From Utricularia gibba (Eukaryota > Streptophyta > Magnoliopsida > Lamiales > Lentibulariaceae), in the NCBI GenBank assembly GCA_002189035.1, contig NEEC01000511.1:1-27865 (forward strand): 27,865 nt of DNA. The letters run 5' to 3'. The notes under the pieces are model-generated. The model saw only the letters and a program-made list of their open reading frames with translations, was not told the origin of the DNA and searched no databases. Below are positions 1 through 8,035 of this stretch, piece by piece (positions within the stretch are counted from its first letter, which is position 1; each line of letters opens with the position of its first letter). The position numbers and the translations under genes were made by a program.

Positions 1-622
1 TCATGTGGGGTGCACGTGATATCGTAATTTAAACAAATGCATCATTGTATTCATTGATTTGCATCCTTTTGTCCTCATGAGCCATAAAGAATCGCGGGCG
101 GACCAAGTTCCTAGCGAGACTGGCCGCCACAAAACGAGAAGCTGTTCCTTGAAAAACCATGTAGGCAACACGAAAACCGAACGTTAATAAATACATCACT
201 TTCTTTGCCGGGCTACAACTTACTTTGGGCCAAGGCCTAAGCTGATCTTTTTCCGGTTCCAAGTGCCCCCCAAAACGCCTCCTCATGTATAAAGTATGTT
301 GTTAAAAAATCATGTGGGGTGCACTTGACATCGTAATTTAAACAAATGCATCATTTTTTTTATTCGATTTGCATCCAGTTGACCTCATGAGCCAGACAGA
401 ATGGGGTCAAGGACAAGTTCCCAGCGAGACTGGCCGCCACAAAAACGAGAAGCGGTTCCTTGAAAAACCATGTAGGCAGCCCCGAAAACGAACGATAATA
501 AATACATCACTTTATTTGCCGGACTACAACTAACTCTCGGTGCAAGCCAAACATTACCTTTGTCCCGTTCCAGGTGCACCCAAAGACCGCCTGCTCAAGT
601 ATAAAGTAAGTTGTTGAAAAAA
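1..622 (+). repeat. B + A' pair (m1-m2)
   Basis: m1 (1-309) is a clear B copy with GATATCG, CATTGTATTCATTG, GCGGGCGGACC, AAGCTGTTCC, CGTTAA and GTATGTTGTTA. m2 (310-622) is A' with CACTTGACATCG in place of CACGTGACATCA, TTATTCG before the octamer and GAGCCAGACAGAATGGGG. The CACTTGAC variant is shared only with m49, which also follows a B copy. From m2's second quarter onward the sequence is class A. Confidence 0.9.
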
Positions 623-1873
623 TCATGTGGGGTGCACGTGACATCATAATTTAAACAAATGCATCATTTTTTTTAATCGATTTGCATCCAGTTGACCTCA
701 TGAGCCATACAGAATCGGGGTCAAGGACCAAGTTCCCAGCGAGACTGGCCGCCACAAAACGAGAAGCGGTTCCTTGAAAAACCATGTAGGCAGCCCCCGA
801 AAACCGAACGATAATAAATACATCACTTTATTTGCCGGACTACAACTAACTCTCGGTGCAAGCCAAACATTACCTTTGTCCGTTCCAGGTGCACCCAAAG
901 ACCGCCTGCTCAAGTATAAAGTAAGTTGTTGAAAAAATCATGTGGGGTGCACGTGACATCATAATTTAAACAAATGCATCATTTTTTTTAATCGATTTGC
1001 ATCCAGTTGACCTCATGAGCCATACAGAATCGGGGTCAAGGACCAAGTTCCCAGCGAGACTGGCCGCCACAAAACGAGAAGCGGTTCCTTGAAAAACCAT
1101 GTAGGCAGCCCCAAAAACCGAACGATAATAAATACATCACTTTATTTGCCGGACTACAACTAACTCTCGGTGCAAGCCAAACATTACCTTTGTCCCGTTC
1201 CAGTGCACCCAAAGACCGCCTGCTCAAGTATAAAGTAAGTTGTTGAAAAAATCATGTGGGGTGCACGTGACATCATAATTTAAACAAATGCATCATTTTT
1301 TTTAATCGATTTGCATCCAGTTGACCTCATGAGCCATACAGAATCGGGGTCAAGGACCAAGTTCCCAGCGAGACTGGCCGCCACAAAACGAGAAGCGGTT
1401 CCTTGAAAAACCATGTAGGCAGCCCCGAAAACGAACGATAATAAATACATCACTTTATTTGCCGGCTACAACTAACTCTCGGTGCAAGCCAAACATTACC
1501 TTTGTCCGTTCCAGGTGCACCCAAAGACCGCCTGCTCAAGTATAAAGTAAGTTGTTGAAAAAATCATGTGGGGTGCACGTGACATCATAATTTAAACAAA
1601 TGCATCATTTTTTTTAATCGATTTGCATCCAGTTGACCTCATGAGCCATACAGAATCGGGTCAAGGACCAAGTTCCCAGCGAGACTGGCCGCCACAAAAC
1701 GAGAAGCGGTTCCTTGAAAAACCATGTAGGCAGCCCCCGAAAACCGAACGATAATAAATACATCACTTTATTTGCCGGACTACAACTAACTCTCGTGCAA
1801 GCCAACCTTACTTTGTCCGTTCCAGTGCACCCAAAGACCGCCTGCTCAAGTATAAAGTAAGTTGTTGAAAAAA
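623..1873 (+). repeat. Class A block (m3-m6)
   Basis: Four ordinary A copies of 315, 314, 312 and 310 bp. m4 has CCCCAAAAACC where most have CCCCCGAAAACC, a variant that reappears in m29 and m32. m6 has CGTGCAAGCCAACCTTAC and lost several single bases near its end, just before the next B copy. Confidence 0.9.
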
Positions 1874-2777
1874 TCATGTGGGGTGCACGTGACATCGTAA
1901 TTTAAACAAATGCATCATTTTTTCAATTTGCATCCTTTTGACCTCATGAGCCATACAGAATCGGGGGGACCAAGTTCCAGCGAGACTGGCCGCCACAAAA
2001 CGAGAAGCGTTCCTTGAAAAACCATGTAGGCAGCCCGAAAACCGAACGATAATAAATACATCACTTTTTTGCCGGGCTACAACTACTTTGGTAAGCTGAC
2101 TTTTTCCGGTTCCAAGTGCCCCCAAGACCGCCTGCTCATGTATAAAGTATGTTGTTAAAAAAATCATGTGGGGTGCACGTGACATCATAATTTAAACAAA
2201 TGCATCATTTTTTTTAATCGATTTGCATCCAGTTGACCTCATGAGCCATACAGAATCGGGGTCAAGGACCAAGTTCCCAGCGAGACTGGCCGCCACAAAA
2301 CGAGAAGCGTTCCTTGAAAACCATGTAGGCAGCCCGAAAACCGAACGATAATAAATACATCACTTTCTTTTGCCGGACTACAACTACTTGGGCAAGCCAA
2401 ACTTTTTCCGTTCCAAGTGCCCCCAAAACCGCCTCCTCAAGTATAAAGTAAGTTGTTAAAAAAATCATGTGGGGTGCACGTGACATCGTAATTTAAACAA
2501 ATGCATCATTTTTTTTATTCGATTTGCATCCAGTTGACCTCATGAGCCATACAGAATCGGGGTCAAGGACCAAGTTCCCAGCGAGACTGGCCGCCACAAA
2601 ACGAGAAGCGGTTCCTTGAAAAACCATGTAGGCAGCCCCCGAAAACGAACGATAATAAATACATCACTTTATTTGCCGGACTACAACTAACTCTCGGTGC
2701 AAGCCAACTTACCTTTGTCCCGTTCCAGGTGCACCCAAAGACCGCCTGCTCAAGTATAAAGTAAGTTGTTGAAAAAA
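1874..2777 (+). repeat. B-like mosaic, hybrid and A' trio (m7-m9)
   Basis: m7 (1874-2163, 290 bp) has B bases at its start (CATCGTAA, CCTTTTGACC) and end (AAGCTGAC, CCGGTTCCAAG, GTATGTTG), but A bases at ATACAG and CGATAA. m8 (2164-2464) starts as pure A and turns mosaic in its second half (CTTTCTTTTG, TTTTTCCGTTCCAAG). m9 (2465-2777) is A' with CATCGTAA and TTATTCG. This is the only island in which a hybrid lies between the B copy and the A' copy. Confidence 0.8.
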
Positions 2778-3397
2778 TCATGTGGGGTGCACGTGACATC
2801 ATAATTTAAACAAATGCATCATTTTTTTTAATCGATTTGCATCCAGTTGACCTCATGAGCCATACAGAATCGGGGTCAAGGACCAAGTTCCCAGCGAGAC
2901 TGGCCGCCACAAAACGAGAAGCGGTTCCTTGAAAAACCATGTAGGCAGCCCCGAAAACGAACGATAATAAATACATCACTTTATTTGCCGGACTACAACT
3001 AACTCTCGGTGCAAGCCAAACTTACCTTTGTCCCGTTCCAGGTGCACCCAAAGACCGCCTGCTCAAGTATAAAGTAAGTTGTTGAAAAAATCATGTGGGG
3101 TGCACGTGACATCATAATTTAAACAAATGCATCATTTTTTTTAATCGATTTGCATCCAGTTGACCTCATGAGCCATACAGAATCGGGGTCAAGGACCAAG
3201 TTCCCAGCGAGACTGGCCGCCAAAAACGAGAAGCGGTTCCTTGAAAAACCATGTAGGCAGCCCCCGAAAACCGAACGATAATAAATACATCACTTTATTT
3301 GCCGGACTACAACTAACTCTCGGTGCAAGCCAAACTTACCTTTTCCGTTCCCCACCCAAAGACCGCCTGCTCAAGTATAAAGTAAGTTTTGAAAAAA
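2778..3397 (+). repeat. Class A pair (m10-m11)
   Basis: m10 is a standard 313-bp A copy. m11 (307 bp) has lost bases in the conserved core, reading GCCGCCAAAAACG, and has an unusual TTTTCCGTTCCCCACCC where A has the GGTGCACC palindrome, plus AAGTTTTGA at its end. Confidence 0.88.
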
Positions 3398-3703
3398 TCA
3401 TGTGGGGTGCACGTGACATCATAATTTAAACAAATGCATCATTTTTTTTAATCGATTTGCATCCAGTTGACCTCATGAGCCATACAGAATCGGGGTCAAG
3501 GACCAAGTTCCCAGCGAGACTGGCCGCCACAAAACGAGAAGCGTTCCTTGAAAAACCATGTAGGCAGCCCGAAAACCGAACGATAATAAATACATCACTT
3601 TATTTGCCGGACTACAACTACTTTGGGCAAGCCTAAGCTTACCTTTTTCCGTTCCAGTGCCCCCAAGACCGCCTGCTCAAGTATAAAGTAAGTTGTTAAA
3701 AAA
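3398..3703 (+). repeat. A/B hybrid monomer (m12)
   Basis: First half is class A. From about 3540 it shows AAGCGTTCC and CAGCCCGAAAACC, then CTACTTTGGGCAAGCCTAAGC, a B-type run, followed by mixed A and B bases and a B-type end GTTGTTAAAAAA. The next copy (m13) is ordinary A, not A', so the B-like tract is confined within one copy. Confidence 0.75.
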
Positions 3704-4016
3704 TCATGTGGGGTGCACGTGACATCATAATTTAAACAAATGCATCATTTTTTTTAATCGATTTGCATCCAGTTGACCTCATGAGCCATACAGAATCGGG
3801 GTCAAGGACCAAGTTCCCAGCGAGACTGGCCGCCACAAAACGAGAAGCGGTTCCTTGAAAAACCATGTAGGCAGCCCCCGAAAACGAACGATAATAAATA
3901 CATCACTTTATTTGCCGGACTACAACTAACTCTCGGTGCAAGCCAACATTACCTTTGTCCCGTTCCAGTGCACCCAAAGACCGCCTGCTCAAGTATAAAG
4001 TAAGTTGTTGAAAAAA
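3704..4016 (+). repeat. Class A monomer (m13)
   Basis: Standard 313-bp A copy between a hybrid and a B copy, with the GAAAACGAACG state and CCAACATTACC. Confidence 0.88.
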
Positions 4017-4604
4017 TCATGTGGGTGCACGTGATATAATTTAAACAAATGCATCATTTTTTCATCGATTTGCATCCAGTTGTCCTCATGAGCCATACAG
4101 AATCGCCGGACCAAGTTCCCAGCGAGACTGGCCGCCACAAAACGAGAAGCGTTCCTTGAAAAACCATGTAGGCAAGAAAACCGAACGTTAATAAATAATC
4201 ACTTTCTTTGCCGGGCTACAACTACTCAAGCCTAAATCTTTTTCCGGTTCCAAGTGCCCCCAAAACCGCCTGTATAAAGTAAGTTGTTAAAAAAATCATG
4301 TGGGGTGCACGTGACATCGTAATTTAAACAAATGCATCATTTTTTTTATCGATTTGCATCCAGTTGACCTCATGAGCCAGAATCGGGGTCAAGGACCAAG
4401 TTCCCAGCGAGACTGGCCGCCACAAAACGAGAAGCGGTTCCTTGAAAAACCATGTAGGCAGCCCCCGAAAACGAACGATAATAAATACATCACTTTATTT
4501 GCCGGACTACAACTAACTCTCGGTGCAAGCCAAACATTACCTTTGTCCCGTTCCAGTGCACCCAAAGACCGCCTGCTCAAGTATAAAGTAAGTTGTTGAA
4601 AAAA
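4017..4604 (+). repeat. B + A' pair (m14-m15), shortest monomer
   Basis: m14 (4017-4295) is the shortest copy in the window at 279 bp. It is class B (GTTGTCCTC, CGTTAA, CTTTCTTT, CCGGGCTAC, TCCGGTTCCAAG) with many small losses: GTGATATAATTT, GGCAAGAAAACC, AAATAATCAC, ACTACTCAAGCC and CCTGTATAAAG. Nearly all losses fall where A and B disagree. m15 (4296-4604) is A' with CATCGTAA and GAGCCAGAATCGGGG, lacking the ATAC found in A. Confidence 0.85.
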
Positions 4605-5858
4605 TCATGTGGGGTGCACGTGACATCATAATTTAAACAAATGCATCATTTTTTTTAATCGATTTGCATCCAGTTGACCTCATGAGCCATACAGAATCGG
4701 GGTCAAGGACCAAGTTCCCAGCGAGACTGGCCGCCACAAAACGAGAAGCGGTTCCTTGAAAAACCATGTAGGCAGCCCCGAAAAACCGAACGATAATAAA
4801 TACATCACTTTATTTGCCGGACTACAACTAACTCTCGGTGCAAGCCAAACATTACCTTTGTCCCGTTCCAGGTGCACCCAAAGACCGCCTGCTCAAGTAT
4901 AAAGTAAGTTGTTGAAAAAATCATGTGGGGTGCACGTGACATCATAATTTAAACAAATGCATCATTTTTTTTAATCGATTTGCATCCAGTTGACCTCATG
5001 AGCCATACAGAATCGGGTCAAGGACCAAGTTCCCAGCGAGACTGGCCGCCACAAAACGAGAAGCGGTTCCTTGAAAAACCATGTAGGCAGCCCCCGAAAA
5101 CCGAACGATAATAAATACATCACTTTATTTGCCGACTACAACTAACTCTCGGTGCAAGCCAAACTTACCTTTGTCCGTTCCAGGTGCACCCAAAGACCGC
5201 CTGCTCAAGTATAAAGTAAGTTGTTGAAAAAATCATGTGGGGTGCACGTGACATCATAATTTAAACAAATGCATCATTTTTTTTAATCGATTTGCATCCA
5301 GTTGACCTCATGAGCCATACAGAATCGGGGTCAAGGACCAAGTTCCCAGCGAGACTGGCCGCCACAAAACGAGAAGCGGTTCCTTGAAAAACCATGTAGG
5401 CAGCCCCCGAAAACCGAACGATAATAAATACATCACTTTATTTGCCGGACTACAACTAACTCTCGTGCAAGCCAAACCTTACCTTTGTCCCGTTCCAGGT
5501 GCACCCAAAGACCGCCTGCTCAAGTATAAAGTAAGTTGTTGAAAAAATCATGTGGGGTGCACGTGACATCATAATTTAAACAAATGCATCATTTTTTTTA
5601 ATCGATTTGCATCCAGTTGACCTCATGAGCCATACAGAATCGGGTCAAGGACCAAGTTCCCAGCGAGACTGGCCGCCACAAAACGAGAAGCGGTTCCTTG
5701 AAAAACCATGTAGGCAGCCCCGAAAACCGAACGATAATAAATACATCACTTTATTTGCCGACTACAACTAACTCTCGGCAAGCCAAACCTTACCTTTGTC
5801 CCGTTCCAGGTGCACCCAAAGACCGCCTGCTCAAGTATAAAGTAAGTTGTTGAAAAAA
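4605..5858 (+). repeat. Class A block (m16-m19)
   Basis: Four A copies of 316, 312, 315 and 311 bp. m17 and m19 share GCCGACTAC with one G lost, while m16 and m18 have GCCGGACTAC, giving a hint of alternation. m16 has the rare GAAAAACCG state. Confidence 0.9.
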
Positions 5859-6469
5859 TCATGTGGGGTGCACGTGACATCATAATTTAAACAAATGCAT
5901 CATTTTTTTTAATCGATTTGCATCCAGTTGACCTCATGAGCCATACAGAATCGGGGTCAAGGACCAAGTTCCCAGCGAGACTGGCCGCCACAAAACGAGA
6001 AGCGTTCCTTGAAAAACCATGTAGGCAGAAAACCGAACGTTAATAAATACATCACTTTTTTTGCCGGGCTACAACTAACTTTGGGCAAGCCTAAGCTGAC
6101 TTTTCCGGTTCCAGTGCCCCAAAACCGCCTCCTCATGTATAAAGTATGTTGTTAAAAAATCATGTGGGTGCACGTGACATCATAATTTAAACAAATGCAT
6201 CATTTTTTTTATTCGATTTGCATCCAGTTGACCTCATGAGCCATACAGAATGGGGTCAAGGACCAAGTTCCCAGCGAGACTGGCCGCCACAAACGAGAAG
6301 CGGTTCCTTGAAAAACCATGTAGGCAGCCCCGAAAACGAACGATAATAAATACATCACTTTATTTGCCGGACTACAACTAACTCTCGTGCAAGCCAAACA
6401 TTACCTTTGTCCCGTTCCAGGTGCACCCAAAGACCGCCTGCTCAAGTATAAAGTAAGTTGTTGAAAAAA
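5859..6469 (+). repeat. A/B hybrid + A' pair (m20-m21)
   Basis: m20 (5859-6159) is A through TTCCCAG near 5973 and B from CGTTAA near 6040 onward (GCCGGGCTAC, CTTTGGGCAAGCCTAAGC, CTCATGTATAAAG). The switch lies in the region that A and B share. m21 (6160-6469) is A' by TTATTCG and CAGAATGGGG, although it keeps the A-type CATCATAA at its start. Confidence 0.85.
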
Positions 6470-7713
6470 TCATGTGGGGCACGTGACATCATAATTTAAA
6501 CAAATGCATCATTTTTTTTAATCGATTTGCATCCAGTTGACCTCATGAGCCATACAGAATCGGGTCAAGGACCAAGTTCCCAGCGAGACTGGCCGCCACA
6601 AAACGAGAAGCGGTTCCTTGAAAAACCATGTAGGCAGCCCCCGAAAACCGAACGATAATAAATACATCACTTTATTTGCCGGACTACAACTAACTCTCGG
6701 TGCAAGCCAAACATTACCTTTGTCCCGTTCCAGGTGCACCCAAAGACCGCCTGCTCAAGTATAAAGTAAGTTGTTGAAAAAAATCATGTGGGGTGCACGT
6801 GACATCATAATTTAAACAAATGCATCATTTTTTTTAATCGATTTGCATCCAGTTGACCTCATGAGCCATACAGAATCGGGTCAAGGACCAAGTTCCCAGC
6901 GAGACTGGCCGCCACAAACGAGAAGCGGTTCCTTGAAAAACCATGTAGGCAGCCCCGAAAACCGAACGATAATAAATACATCACTTTATTTGCCGGACTA
7001 CAACTAACTCTCGGTGCAAGCCAAACTTACCTTTGTCCGTTCCAGGTGCACCCAAAGACCGCCTGCTCAAGTATAAAGTAAGTTGTTGAAAAAATCATGT
7101 GGGGTGCACGTGACATCATAATTTAAACAAATGCATCATTTTTTTTAATCGATTTGCATCCAGTTGACCTCATGAGCCATACAGAATCGGGGTCAAGGAC
7201 CAAGTTCCCAGCGAGACTGGCCGCCACAAAACGAGAAGCGGTTCCTTGAAAAACCATGTAGGCAGCCCCCGAAAACCGAACGATAATAAATACATCACTT
7301 TATTTGCCGACTACAACTAACTCTCGGTGCAAGCCAAACATTACCTTTGTCCCGTTCCAGGTGCACCAAAGACCGCCTGCTCAAGTATAAAGTAAGTTGT
7401 TGAAAAAATCATGTGGGGTGCACGTGACATCATAATTTAAACAAATGCATCATTTTTTTTAATCGATTTGCATCCAGTTGACCTCATGAGCCATACAGAA
7501 TCGGGTCAAGGACCAAGTTCCCAGCGAGACTGGCCGCCACAAAACGAGAAGCGGTTCCTTGAAAAACCATGTAGGCAGCCCCGAAAACCGAACGATAATA
7601 AATACATCACTTTATTTGCCGGACTACAACTAACTCTCGGTGCAAGCCAAACTTACCTTTGTCCGTTCCAGTGCACCCAAAGACCGCCTGCTCAAGTATA
7701 AAGTAAGTTGTTG

Positions 7714-7769
7714 AAAAAATCATGTGGGGTGCACGTGACATCATAATTTAAACAAATGCATCATTTTTT
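7714..7769. other. Imperfect dyad: A tract and T tract around monomer start (example)
   Basis: AAAAAATCATG at 7714-7724 can pair with CATCATTTTTT at 7759-7769 with 10 of 11 pairs and one C-C mismatch, leaving a 34-base loop that holds CACGTG and TTTAAA. The arrangement recurs at nearly every A-A boundary. B copies break the T arm (TTTATTC or TTGTATTC). It could form a weak hairpin or cruciform, but most pairs are A-T, so stability would be low. Confidence 0.4.
7732..7739 (+). promoter_or_regulatory. E-box CACGTGAC near each monomer start (example)
   Basis: CACGTG lies 12 bp into the monomer and is present in 85 of 90 copies by inspection. On the minus strand it reads GTCACGTG, which fits both the general bHLH E-box/G-box and the budding yeast CDEI consensus RTCACRTG. 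The copies lacking it are m2, m46, m49, m61 and m78, all of class A'. A six-base palindrome in a satellite is automatically repeated, so binding is only a possibility. Confidence 0.4.
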
Positions 7770-7776
7770 TTAATCG

Positions 7777-7784
7777 ATTTGCAT
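7777..7784 (-). promoter_or_regulatory. Octamer motif ATGCAAAT (example)
   Basis: The plus strand reads ATTTGCAT, the exact complement of the POU-domain octamer ATGCAAAT. I found it intact in every copy checked, in both A and B, although the bases on both sides differ between classes (ATCG or ATTG before it, CCAG or CCTT after it). It may be a transcription factor site used for satellite transcription, or simply an inherited feature. No experimental support is visible. Confidence 0.35.
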
Positions 7785-7835
7785 CCAGTTGACCTCATGA
7801 GCCATACAGAATCGGGGTCAAGGACCAAGTTCCCA

Positions 7836-7888
7836 GCGAGACTGGCCGCCACAAAACGAGAAGCGGTTCCTTGAAAAACCATGTAGGC
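7836..7888 (+). other. Near-invariant core of the monomer
   Basis: This stretch begins GCGAGACTGG, continues CCGCCACAAAACGAGAAGC, then TTCCTTGAAAAACC and ATGTAGGCA. It is essentially identical in A and B copies although the two classes differ by about 15% elsewhere. Its only regular difference is one column, AAGCGGTTCC in A against AAGCTGTTCC or AAGCGTTCC in B. It spans the junction between the two half-monomers. Low divergence may reflect a protein-binding constraint or preferred gene conversion; the sequence alone does not separate these. Confidence 0.6.
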
Positions 7889-8035
7889 AGCCCCGAAAAC
7901 CGAACGATAATAAATACATCACTTTATTTGCCGGACTACAACTAACTCTCGGTGCAAGCCAAACATTACCTTTGTCCCGTTCCAGGTGCACCCAAAGACC
8001 GCCTGCTCAAGTATAAAGTAAGTTGTTGAAAAAAA
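7879..8035 (+). repeat. Half-monomer H2 of the ancestral ~157-bp unit (example in m26)
   Basis: Second half of the reference monomer, 157 bp. Landmarks matching H1 are CATGTAGG at 7880, AAATACATCACTTT at 7912, AGCCAAAC at 7957, GTTCCAG at 7979, CCGCC at 7999 and TTGAAAAA at 8026. Offsets from the matching H1 landmarks are about 159, 158, 157, 150, 153 and 155 bp. H2 holds most of the A/B differences, mainly in the stretch between AACTA and the TATAAA box. Confidence 0.7.
8012..8017 (+). promoter_or_regulatory. TATAAA box near each monomer end (example)
   Basis: AGTATAAAGTA closes almost every copy in both classes; the one clear exception is m75, where the sequence near 23237 reads AAGTAAAAGTAAG. 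It lies about 24 bp upstream of the next monomer start. This is a TATA-like match only; no initiator or transcript evidence is available. Confidence 0.3.

Larger units (their letters stand above)
7720..7878 (+). repeat. Half-monomer H1 of the ancestral ~157-bp unit (example in m26)
   Basis: First half of the reference monomer, 159 bp. It carries CATGTGGGG at its start, AAATGCATCATTTT at 7754, AGCCATAC at 7800, GTTCCCAG at 7829, CCGCC at 7846 and ends with TTGAAAAA at 7871-7878. The same landmarks occur in the same order in the second half. The two halves are strongly diverged, so the duplication predates the A/B split; this is inferred from hand alignment. Confidence 0.7.
7720..8035 (+). repeat. 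Reference class A monomer (m26)
   Basis: This 316-bp copy is close to the class A consensus and is used here to place motifs. In order it holds CACGTG at 7732-7737, TTTAAA at 7747-7752, ATGCAT at 7756-7761, a run of eight T at 7764-7771, ATCGAT at 7773-7778, the octamer ATTTGCAT at 7777-7784, the palindrome CTCATGAG at 7794-7801, a strongly conserved core at 7836-7888, AATAAA at 7909-7914, the palindrome GGTGCACC at 7985-7992, TATAAA at 8012-8017 and a closing run of A at 8029-8035. GC content of the class A unit is about 45% by hand count. The unit length is 1 modulo 3, so no reading frame can continue from copy to copy. Confidence 0.95.

Noticed and set aside
1874-2188. Open reading frames of 60-104 codons on both strands, including a frequently recurring minus-strand frame
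   Set aside because: They are translations of the satellite. The unit is 1 modulo 3 long, so frames do not continue across copies; one-base run-length changes alter or break them in neighbouring copies; many overlap on opposite strands; and no domain, signal or codon pattern is visible.
7720-7771. Yeast-type point centromere (CDEI-like site next to AT-rich DNA)
   Set aside because: GTCACGTG fits CDEI, but no CDEIII-like element or 78-90 bp AT-rich CDEII follows, and point centromeres are not tandem arrays.
7764-7801. RNA polymerase III gene (T run as terminator, TGGCTCATGAGG on the minus strand as an A box)
   Set aside because: The A-box match has a mismatch and no B box resembling GGTTCGANTCC was found on either strand at a suitable distance, so a tRNA- or SINE-derived origin is not supported.
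7896-7910. CENP-B box candidate on the minus strand (GTTCGGTTTTCGGGG)
   Set aside because: The consensus needs TTCG, four bases, A, two bases, CGGG. Here the required A is T and CGGG is GGGG, and many copies lose a base inside it. Class B also breaks the G run.
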